In this document: one piece after another, positions 36,501 through 48,500 of the stretch
Position numbering within the stretch: position 1 is the stretch's first letter
Layout: each line of letters begins with the position of its first letter
Assembly: GCA_013399855.1 (NCBI GenBank)
Contig: VXAY01002459.1
Coordinates: 904,414 to 968,413, forward strand
Origin: Oxyruncus cristatus
Lineage: Eukaryota; Chordata; Aves; Passeriformes; Cotingidae
Length of the DNA: 64,000 nt
Reading direction: 5' to 3'
Translations under genes and position numbers: made by a program
Notes under the pieces: model-generated
Told to the model about the DNA's origin: nothing
Seen by the model: the letters and a program-made list of their open reading frames with translations, nothing else
Database searches by the model: none

Positions 36501-39500
36501 GTGCTGTGTCTGCAGGGTTCCTGGTCCTTGACATCTAGATGGAGTTTCAGGTTAGAGATCTGCTGGCACAAGTTGAGATGTATGGAAATACACTCAGATG
36601 TCCCTATGGACATGGATCCACGTAACTCATATTCCTAAGGTTGTTAGCAAGTGGGACTTTCATTTGGCACCAGGCAAAGCTGCGCCCTGTGTGTCCTAAA
36701 GATTCCATAGCATATGTACAGTAATACCTGCTTCATTTAGGAAAGCTTGTTTGATCTCATTTTCAATCTCCTGTTATGTTGTTTGTCCTACTGAAGGCCA
36801 ACTGACAAAAAGTCCCTCACTAAAGTGAGGTCTGTAGTGTTAATTCCATCTGCCCTATTCTTAATAAGGTCCTGATTCAGCAAAACACATGCACTACTGT
36901 CTCCCATTATTAAACAGTTTCAGAACATGCTGTCATCCTGTCCACATTATAAATTCAAGGGGAAACATGCTATTGTATTTTGGTTTTTTTATTGTTGCTT
37001 TTTTTTTTTCTACAGGAAATCTGAAGATGGCCTGGAAAAATTCGAGAAGTCAGAGACTGGGTAATTGCCTATGACAAAGTTTACTTAAAATATGGGCAGG
37101 GGAAAATGATGCTATTGATTTAGACAGTTCTTCTGTGGACAGTGAATAGATGAAAAAAAAAAAACAACAAACATCTTTAGATTGCATAAGGATCTCTAAA
37201 AAGAATGAAGCTTCGAGACATATCTTTCCTTCAAAAACATCCTTTAGGATTAGAAAAGAAAAAAAAAAATAATAGTCCCTGGGACTGTCAATTTAGAAAG
37301 AGAAATGGAAAAGTCACAGTCAAGTAGATAAAAAACTATCTGGAAGGGAAAAGATATCAGTTTGTGTTGAGTTTGCTTGTGGGATGCTTTTTTAACTGGG
37401 GGGCAGATCTCATGTTATTACTACTAACTCAAGTTTTAAATAAAGAAAGGTCTGATGACACACTGTGATGGGCAAGAACAAAACAGAGGACAAAAGATTA
37501 AGACTCAAGCAGAACAGAAAGATCTTGAAAAATGAATGATATAATTAACTCTCTCATAAGTAAGACCACAGAATCATAGTGCAGGTTACATGACAATGAA
37601 TGATGCAGTTCTGTGATAACAGGTGTGCTTGTGATATCAGTGTTTTCTTTAATAGATAAAGTTGATAAATATGTAGAGGAGATAGTTTACTTGAATTACC
37701 ATGCTTGAAAAAAAAAAAAAGTATTTTAGATATTAACCAACCGTGAATACCTGTAAGTAATGGGAATTAGCTTTGAATTAGAGCAGTCTTTTGATTGGAA
37801 TAGTGAGGATATAATCCTGATTAAGTGGAGTATGATCACTTCATGGATAATTTTACAGCTTTAAGGGAATAGAGTACACAGTTGTAGGAGTAGGCCACTT
37901 CCAGGTTTTTGTCCTTGTAAAGGTAGATCCAGTCAGCACAATTTGGTTTCTGCACATAGAAAGGGACTATTCTCATCAAAATTTTGGCATCAGAGATGAA
38001 GACATCTCTGAGCTGGTTGCTCAAGATTGTAAATGATGGGTTTTTAGTTTTCTCATCTGGTCAATTTAGATGCCTTTTTTTTGAGGATAGCAATTGTGCT
38101 AAAGAACAGCTTAGTTCTTTCCACCGATGGAAATCTATGTAATGTAAATTTCTGCATTTGACAATAACAATTCCACTCCTGTATCTTGACACAAGAATCA
38201 CAGAAGTCACACAAAATCTGATATTAGTGGAAGTTGGATCTGGCTTTTAATACACCAATAAGGATCTGCCTTCAATTCTGCTTTGAATAGTACTTTGTCT
38301 CAGATTATTTTCTTCTCATTTAAAAAGTGTTTACCCCTTTAGGCAATCTGCTTGTTATTTCACCCTTGAAGCTCCGCTGAGTCACAAGGATAGCAATAAA
38401 AGCTTTTGTTTGCTCAGCATGGCCCAGAGGTTATCAGAAATATGCAAGAAGGGGAGTTTTTCCACATATTGCAAACTACAAACTACGCTCAGCAGAATGG
38501 CAGGATTAATCACTCCTTACAAAGAGCACTACTGAGTCACTTGCAAACGGGTAGTACAAGTGCTTAAGAATAAAAAACTTTGCGCCTAAGTTTAAGTAAA
38601 AGGAGAAAAACTTTGGCAAGTGTCATACTTCAGCATTACCTTACTCTAGCTACAAATATAAAACTTCATAATAGTGTCCTGAATGGATGGGAGGGAGCAA
38701 ATAGAAACCACTCTGGATAAAATTCAGGCCTCATAGAAGTTAAATGCAGTATAACCATGATTTCAAAATATCTTCATTTTCAGCCATTACTGTTTCTGTG
38801 TGAGAATCCAGGCCACTGCACAGGAGATCCTCAGAAATGCAGAATCCACAAATGGTCTTTGCTTTATAGAAGGGATCACTTTTGTGACATGAATACAGTA
38901 TAGAATTTTCCTAACACTTCAAGGTTCACCATCAATATTTTAGGGCTAAAACTAGGAAACTTGTTGAATGACAACAAACCTACTTCTTCAGTTTCCTTCA
39001 AATTCAGCTCTGTTGCAGCAATTGATATGAATGTTGTTTTGCTTTTTTTCCCCGGTGAAATTAAGTGCAGATAAAGAAAGAACAAAGTTTCTCCAAGGTT
39101 AAAACCTACCAGATAATTAAGAAAGTCATCTTTGCAAGTCAATACATAAAGACAATCTGACTTTACAAATGGAACCAGTGTTAGAATGAAATATTGTCTA
39201 GATGATGTCATGTAGCAGATTTATTTCATTAGCTAGAATAACTAATGAACCTCTCTATTTTGTATTGCTAGTGTTGTTGTGATCTTCACACTTTATTTTA
39301 CCCAGATGGTAACAGCTGAGAAAGTAAAAAACGAGCTGGTTTTGGGTGTCAACTCAAGTAACCCTAATCCTAGCCAGACTTTGAAAATTGATGTGAACAG
39401 CATTCAAGTCACAGGTAAAAGTGAGCTTATGTTTTTTTTATCATTCCATAAATCCTTGAGGACTACAAGTAAATGACTGAATATTTTGGCTCCTGAATAG

Positions 39501-42500
39501 CAAAAGGATTGTTTCTTTTGCTCTTGGGTGCCCTCCTTCCCTGTTACAGATCTTTCAGGAGCAGCTCAGAGAATTATTTACAACCTTGTCTACTGGAAAG
39601 TATGAGCCAGCATCGTGTACATTTACTATGGGAGGAGTAAAGGGCAAAGCAGTGATTTCTCAGTGAAAACCACTCAATTTCATTTCTTTTATGCAGCATA
39701 ATATTTGCAACTTTGTTAGCCCTCAAATTAAAGCAATTAAGCCCCGACTATGTTGTTTCATAAGTAAATGCAGTTACAGTTTTGTTTTGTGAAAGAATAA
39801 GGAAAGGGCTCAGAGTCAGAGAGGGTGAAGACCCATTTATTGAAAAGGTGTCAGTAAGAACAACAAACTAAATACAGAACATGGCTTGTGGAAAAGTGCA
39901 CCCAGGGAACTGGCTTCATGTTCCTGTAAAGCTTAGGTAAAGTAGAGGTGGAAAAAAAAATGAATAGGACTTCAAAGACTAGGTAGTTTTAAATTCTGCA
40001 CGTTTACAAATATAGTTATTTTATGTAAGTACTAGAAAATTTATCAAAGCCTAAATGGAAGTCCATTAAGATCAATGGGAACCTTGGTTTTTACCTCAAT
40101 GAATTTTCAAAACAGACCTTCACTGAGGATGAGGATAAATAACAATTGAATTCTTTGAAGTGGGAGTTGATTAGCTGACATTTTAAGACCTGCTGCAGTT
40201 ACTATTAAGTAGCAACTGAGTGCTTTAAGAGTTTGAATCTGGTGTGCCATGTCTCTTACTCTATTCTAAAAGGTGTATTTTTTGCTAAGTACTTCAGCTA
40301 TTCAAAGGCTAAATTCAGAGTCTTGGCATCTTTAATTCCCTTTACTATTGCACCACATATAAGAAGTTATTTAGAATAACTTCACAAAACTGTGGAAAGT
40401 GATTGCTCATTATACTTCAAAAATGTCACCAATGAAAATAATGAAGAGCTTTTTAAAAGGTTCTATATCCATTGATAAACTTCGAAGTAGTTAAACTTTT
40501 ACTGCTGGGGATCATTAAAATACATCTTTTCACATGAGATGTCACCTGTCCATTCCATCAGAAGTGTTTCAATAAAATAATTGTAACTAATTAACAATCG
40601 CAATCACATATGGCACTTTTGCATCATGTATCTCAATATGTTCTGCAAGAGAAATACTATTCCTATTTCAGAGAGGGAGAGAACTACAACACAGGTGTGG
40701 CTTGCTTGAAATCAGTTTTCACAGCGACTGAAAGCAACTTTCTTTCTTGCAAATTAACCCAGGTTAATTTTAACTCATCTATTCTAAATACTGTTCTATA
40801 AGACACAGGTGCTCTGAAAATCTCTATAGAACATAAAGTCTCAAGACAAAGACTTCCCAGATGAAGACCTTCTATATGCAATAAATGGATAGGGATTGAG
40901 GATTCAAAGGAATTGCAGTAGCCATGAAACCTCATAACCTCAGCTCACTTTTGGGACATTTCCTCTTTTGGAAGGTTATGGAGTTTGAGCGAAGACTGGG
41001 AACAGGCTGAGACAGGCAAAGGGAGGGATGCAGGACACCACTGGTGTTTCAATGAGAAATAGTCACAAAGCTTTAATGGTTTTTAACCTTTATTTCTGTC
41101 GTATAAAACTAGAAACTCTGCTATAAAAGAAGCTTAAAATGAACTTTCTTTCTTCCAGTAGCTGATGAAAATCTTACCACAGTGATGCCTTTACCTTCAT
41201 CAGGTCAGTATCTTTCATAATACAGGAACTACTTTTTGTTGCCAACACAACATGAAGGAACATAAGACTTGCTGTTCAGCCGATATAACTTAACAAGGCT
41301 GAGGATGTGGTTGGGGCTTGGCCACCAGGGTCCATCCAGTGATCCAGGGTCCAACAGAGATTCACTGTTTCTGTCAATTTGAAAAAGCAGTGACTGAAGT
41401 CGGTACAGAAGCTCCAAGAGCTTAATTAGTGGATCAAATCGAAAGCTGAGTCTCCCTCAACCAGCTGAGTTACAAGCTGAAGTTTTCTCAGATTTAGGCA
41501 GGTAGGTGAGACTCTCATGCTGTGGTTACTGATCCACTGAGCAATGTTGATTGACAGACTTTCCTTTCACTATCACTGGACATCCTACGATGATAAGGTA
41601 TGAAGCAGACAAAACTCCTTGGTCTCACAAATTCAGCGAGAACAAACCTGCCAAAAGTCAGCCAGACAGCTGAATAATACAGGAAGTGCTTTGTAGCACT
41701 GGGGGAAGGTAGTGGTGTCACATCAAAGCTGCATACAAATTATCACATAGAAATTCTCCAGGACAGGGTACCAGACCAGGAGCTTCGTGCAGCGTAAATG
41801 AGCTAAAGAGATGCACCTATAAATATAGGAGACAAGTATCTATTGATAGTCTAATTACAGCCATAGCAATGAAACAATTAGTAGTCTAGTTACAGGCCTA
41901 CTAATGTGTATAGTCCAAAGTGTACAGTTACTACAGCTTATTCCCAAAGATACAGTTAAAACTGCTAACACACAATTTTTTCCTATCTGTCCCTTCCTCT
42001 GGTATACTATCTCAGTGCTTCCCTCTGTCCTAAGTTCAACATTACTAATCATCCTCAAGAAGAAATTGGGAAATGGGGGAAGGTGCCAGAGGAAGGGGGA
42101 AGGGAGCTGGCAGTTGTCAGCACACGAGGTTGGAATGGCAGTAATATTCCTGCTGTGAATTTCTTCCCTCTTTTTATTGCTTGTACATTTTTGTACATTT
42201 GTTAATATTTTCTGCTTCCTTGTTCTTTCTGTTTCAGTTCAAATGCTATAATATACCCAGGCTTTATCATATGTCATACATTTACATCTGCTGTATGCTT
42301 AGATTATGTCTCTGTTGACCCTAAAACTATCCTTATCCATCTCACATGCTACTTTAGTGAGATTGTGTAGCAACAGATCATTTGTGATTTGTGCTTACAC
42401 CACTGAACCCCTGTCACTGCCCACTTTTTTTCCTTTATGCTATCTGCTGTCAACTGGTGAAGAATGCATTTTTGGGAATGTTTACAACAACCCCAATTTT

Positions 42501-45500
42501 TTTCAACACTCTTCGAGACATGGATTCCTGATAATTGTTTCATTAGATGTTCTTGCTCATGCATGCATCCATGTTTTAGGTCTTTGAACGTTTAATTGCT
42601 TTCAAAACAGTTATCCTGTAGTAAATGTACAGACAGATACATGGGTAGATATATGTGTATAACACCTTGGAAACTACTGTGTAGGTATGAATCAAGCTTC
42701 CTTGTCTGAACATACCTGTGCGAGAACAGTCCAACTGGCTGCACCCTCCCTGCTCTCCTCTCTTTCTGCCATTTGTGTCCTCAAATTTGCTGACACAGCA
42801 AAACTCTGTAATCCACTTAACACAGAATGGCCCAGCTGAGCTCAATAGCATTTGCTAAATAAGCATGTTTTGATGGAAAATTGGTAGGGAATCCTCATGC
42901 AAGTTTGTACACTAGTAGGTCTGGGACAGCAGGAACATCTAACAAAATTAAGTCTCTGTTGGCCAACCATCAGCAACTTCTCCTCACAAAACTGATGGAT
43001 GATGATCTAGAGAGAAGGCCTTACTACATCTCTCACTTTATTCCTTCTGGCCTTTGATTTTATAAACTGAGGTACAGGGACCATTAACTGGGGTGCCATG
43101 GGGATTGTTTTCAGCTGAAGGTATTGTCATCCTACTCACATATTTGAGTCTTAACTTGGAAGGTAAAAATAGTAAACAGGGTTGCTCATGCAAATTCAAA
43201 GAGGAGAAGAAAATAAGACTATTTTGGAGTATCCTAATGATTGTTATTTACAGCACTGTTGGAAGTTCTGTTGGAGCAATCACAAATATGCATTCCATTT
43301 TTCCAAGCTGTTTTGCAGTTTACTATCACTAATACAAATCTACTTAGTACCTAGGCTTTTGTTTGTGAGTAAATATGTGCACACAGAAGTACGTATGTAT
43401 GCCTGCATGTAAACAGACAGATAGGTTTGAGGCTCACAATTGATTTGTTCATTAATGTAATTTGTAAGAAAATATACATACACATTTTAGCTAATGTTAA
43501 AGTTGTCATAACTTGTCTTGTTTCAACAGATCCCACGAGTCCAGTTACAAGTTCCCTGACACCAACTTCAGGTCAGAATTTTTACATACCAGGGGAAGGA
43601 AAGAAAGCATTGCTCTTATTTTAATGGGGGAGGAAAAAAAAAAATCTTTTGAAGTTATTGAAAAATGTGTGACTAGAGATAAAAGAATGAGATTTAAAAT
43701 GCACTTGGGTTCCACATCAGTTTTTCTAATGTTTATTGTGACACTTGACCTTCAGGACCAAGCCACTCAATCGGGTGTTACTGTATCGTTACCTCAGATG
43801 GGATTTGGGGATATAGCAAATAATGCAGATATAAATGCAGATTAACTGCTGCTTAGTTCTGCCCAAGAAACTGCAGAGGTGTTTCCAGAGAGCTAGAAGC
43901 AGAGTTCTAACCTCAGGCTGTGTTTGTCCAGGTTCAGGACAACTCACCACAAGCAAGTCCTCTACAACTATCAGTAAGTAACTGTGTACAGTCTCTTCTC
44001 ACAACATTCAATCCTCACATCCCATTCCTCCAAATGCAGGATACACAGGTTTTCCTTTGATTAAGGAGGCCTCTCCAAAGAGAAGGGACTTCCAAGACTC
44101 TGCATTTTAAAAAAGACTACATGTGTTGTGTATGTTGACGTATATATTGACACTCATACTGGCCGCACTTTTTTCTTTTTCCTATTTTTTCTTTACCTTT
44201 TTGATGGGGGGAAAAGAATAAAGCTTAGCAAACTCTCACATGACTACCAATGGACAGAAAGCCAAAGACATTTGAATCTTTGGAAAAGTCCTCTAGCCTT
44301 ACTATATGGTGAAATGTATATGACATCTATAAGCAGTCTTATGTGTTTACTGCCCTTATTTAGTTAAGTAGGGTAATTACATTGCAATAAATTGTAATTC
44401 CATTTTATAAAGAAGTCAAAATGTTTTAGTGAGAAACGCTGATTTCTTTCAATCCAGGAGGTGGCACTGCTGTTTAGTTTTCTGAGTTGAATAAACCCAG
44501 AATTGATCATGACATATGTAAACAATGTCTTCTTGAGTGTTGGGCTTGTGCAAAACATATTCCTATGTTACTGGTTGGATTTTTTTGTTCTGGGTCTAGA
44601 ATGTACAGTTTTGCCTATGCTCATCCGTGAAAATTCATTTATTGGCACTGTTATCACCTCCAACGCCTGACTGGAGTTTGTTTGGTTCGTTTTAATTATC
44701 AAATGGATGCAAAATGGCAATACTTTCGGCTTTATAGCATTTGCATTGCTAACACTGAGCGTGTTTCTGTAAAACATTCAGTGTTTTGAAGTGCTACAAT
44801 ACATCCAAACCAATTTCCCTCTCTGTCATTTACGCTGATATACGAGACAATATCATACAGGCATTTACTTAATCTCATTACAGAACTAAGAGTTCTGATG
44901 ACAGAACTAACAGTTTTATGAGAAAAATAAATCCAGCAATAATGGTTAGAGGCTGTAAAATCAGTTTTACAAATTACTATTTTTCCCACTTGCATAAGAA
45001 ATTTTAACTTTTTCCTGTAAGCATTTACTGAACTAAAGAAAGGGACAGTGTGAGTAGTTCTAGATAAATAGTTTACATATAATTTTTTGCAATTTTAATA
45101 ATTCTGAAATTAGTAGTTATCCAAAGGTCATTTTAGCTGTGTGTTTCTTTTCACTTTAAAACCTACTTGAATTCTACAGATGTCTAAGACCAAAATTATT
45201 TAAAGACTAAAAAAGCATGTTTGAAGTAGATGAACATTTACATTCTAGGAAAACATTATTAGTGAAATCTATAATTTTAAGGATCTGCCCATATTTTGTT
45301 GTTGTGTGGGGTTTTTTTCTGAACTTTGCTCTTAATTTATAAATTTAATTTGCAAATCTGAAAAGAATAGGGTTTCTGCTAATTCTGGTATTTAAAATCT
45401 AATCTTAAAGGCTCTTGCTTTTAAGATATGATGGTTAAAAACCAAGAGCCTTTAGCATGATGAAGTGCAACATTGTGAGGTATTGAAGAAATTAAATTGT

Positions 45501-48500
45501 ATTTAACTAAACCCAGAGATTTTTCACTGTTATTTAAACCAAAGTGTTATTCAAACATAAGAAATTGGAAAATGTAATTTATTGTATTGCATAAAACAGT
45601 TTATTTGTGTAGAGGAAGGAGATGGGAATTAATGGAAATTTTCTTCCAGCCCTACTTCAAGCTTAATTTCAAAAAAAATTTCACTTTCAAGAACTTCCTC
45701 CATTCTGTGCCAAATTTATCTTTTTAGTGTGCGATATTTTATTCCAGGCCTCTAAATGGGCGGTTTTGTGAAACACAATAGAGTGGTCGATTAGATTTGT
45801 GGTAAAGCAACCAGAGGTAAGTCAATTTTCCTTTGCAGCAAAGCTGCATTACTGCTGCGCTGTAATTGCTCTCATCTTTGTTATTCCAGCTGAGTGTTTG
45901 CCACCTGCTGAACTCTGTGATGATGGTGTAACCTGCATTAACCAAGAGTTCTTTTGTGATGGAGTCTTGAACTGCCCGGATGGTTCAGATGAATCTGAAA
46001 AAAGATGTGGTAAGAATGGAAACCCCTGTAAATCAGTCTCTTTAAACGTACTTAAAACTGTCATTGGTTTGCAAATAGTTTATAGGCAATAAACTGCGCA
46101 GTGAAGTCCAAATCAATTCTACTAAAAATAGTAACAAGAGTGATTGTTTTACTCTTTATCTTGTAAATGGAGACAATTTTCTTTAAAATTCCCATTAATA
46201 AAGAATATGTGTGATAAATAATGAAATATTACAATCTAGTTATATAACCCTAAAATTATAGAATTTTTTTCTTTACTACATAAATATTAATAGCATAAAT
46301 AAATACTATGTAAATTATAAAATAATATAGAAATTTGATATGAAGTTGTGCACCAGTAAAATCAAATAATGTTCTTTCCAAATAAATTGAAGTTATGACC
46401 CTGTACAGATATAAATTCACCGCCTGATTGTGTTTTGGAGTGAGAAGAAAAGTTTATCCTTTGATTCCAGGATTGGGGATATCATTATAGAAAATGCTAT
46501 GAACAGCTTTTCCTGGGTTACTGTGTATCCTCAGATACATTGATGGGGCAGGGGGTGTGAGGTGAGCAGTGGCAGCATTTTGCAGCCAGGCCAGGTGAGT
46601 GTGGATGGAGCCCTGGCAGGAGCCCAAACTCGTGTTTGGTGGCCTCCCACCTGCATCTCACTACCCTGAGTGCTAGGAAATGGGGGTGCCTGCATGGCAG
46701 TGTCTGCATGACCCTGATGCAAACATTTGAGTTGCTGTGGCACCACAGTAAAAATGTGAAAATCTGGGAGACTGGTTCTAGGTGTCCCTTCTTGAGCAAG
46801 GAGTTGGACCAGATGGTACAATTAAACCCCCAGCCTTCAGGGATTCTATGAAACTCTTACAAACCTGAAACCTCATGGCTTTTAATGTAAAAAGATTATA
46901 TCCTTCAGAATCAGTCACTTTGTTTGCCTTTACCTTATCTTCGAGTGTGGTGTCCAGTTCTGGGCCCCTCACAACAAGAAAGAATTTAAAGTGCTGGAGT
47001 GTTTCCAGAGCTGGGGAAGGATCTGGAGCACAAGTCCTGTGAAGAGAGGCTGAGAGAGCTGAGGGTGTTTAGCCTGGAGAAAAGGAAGCTCAGGGGGGAC
47101 CTTATTGCTCCCTACAATTGCCTGAAAGGAGGTTGTAGGCAGGTGGAGGTCGGTCTCTTCTCCCAGGCAACCAGTGACAGGATGAGATGAAATGGCCTCA
47201 GGTCACACCAGGGGAGGTTTAAGTTGAACATGAGTTTCTTCACAGAAAGGGTTAAACATTGCAATGAACTGCCCGGGAAGGCGGTGGAGTCACTGGATGT
47301 GGCACTCAGTGCTCTGGTCCATTGGCAAGGTGGTGATCAGTCAAAGGTTGGACTCGACGATCTGGGAGGTCTTTTCTAAGCTAAATGATTTTTTGCTTCT
47401 ATTCTACAATTCCATCTGACTGCCTACTTTCCCCAAGCACCTTTTCGTGCAGAGCAGGCGCTGCTCCATGCAGCAGTGAATGCTGTGAGATTGTACCAAG
47501 GAGTCTGACTGTGTTGGGTGATGCAGCATTTTGGTGGGAACGTGTGTGTGTTAATGCCGTCTGCATTGCTCTTCACAGCCTCAGCTCTCAGTTAAAAGTC
47601 TGTCAAGTTTTCTTGCAAGGAGAACATTGCAAATGTTCTATGAGAGTCTGGTGCCATTAACTCCCTGAGAGTTTTGTTTGCTTGTTTGTTTTTTAAATAG
47701 GTTTTGGTGTTAGAAATCTGGAATGCTTCTTTCCATTCTGCTGTGAGAAGAGCCCTCTGAGCTTTCCTGAGAAAAACAGTGGGGGAAGTCTGCTCTGAGC
47801 TTTCAGAAACATGTAAAATGCTGGGCTCCAAACATACAAGCAAGTAGAAGACAAATTTACTTTTTAAAGAATCTGCAGGCTTGACTCTGAAGGCTGGTGA
47901 TATGTTGACCCCTTCTGTCAGAAGTATGATTTTCTTTAGAAAAGCAACAACCAAACAAAAACCCCCAAAACAAACAAAACAAACCTACACCAAAAAAAAA
48001 AAATGCATCTGGTTGGATCATAACAATGGTGGGCTCTGAGCAGGTCCCTCTAGAGGGAGGGAAGATCAGAAGATCCTAAAGGAGTCTCAGCTATTTTGGG
48101 AGGTCATTTTATTTTATTATTTTTATTTTTATTTCAGGTATATTTGAACAAAAATAGTTCAGATCCCTACAGTTGTGAAGTAGTATTATACATCTCATTA
48201 AATGAATGCCCTTCACTCACTATCATAAAATGGCCCGGGTTGGAAGGAACCTTAAGGATCCTCTAGTTCCAACCCCTGTGCCATGGGCAGGGACACCTTG
48301 CACTAGACCAGGTTACTCAGAGCTCCATCCAACCTGTCCTTGAACAGTTCCAGCTATGAGACTTTCAAAACTTCTCTGGGAAACTTGTTCCAGTGCCTCA
48401 CTACCCTCATGGGAAAAAATTTCTTCCTCACATCTAATCTAAAGCTACTCCCTTTCAGTTTGAAGCCATTCCCCCTTGTCCTGTCACTACAGGCTCTTGT

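Noticed and set aside
45799..46092. 97-codon open frame over the LDLa exon
   Set aside because: Only 45890-46009 is exon. The rest is intron reading through both splice sites.
47592..47954. 120-codon minus-strand frame in intron 8
   Set aside because: No family resemblance. It overlaps sequence just after a CR1 copy and has no splice context.
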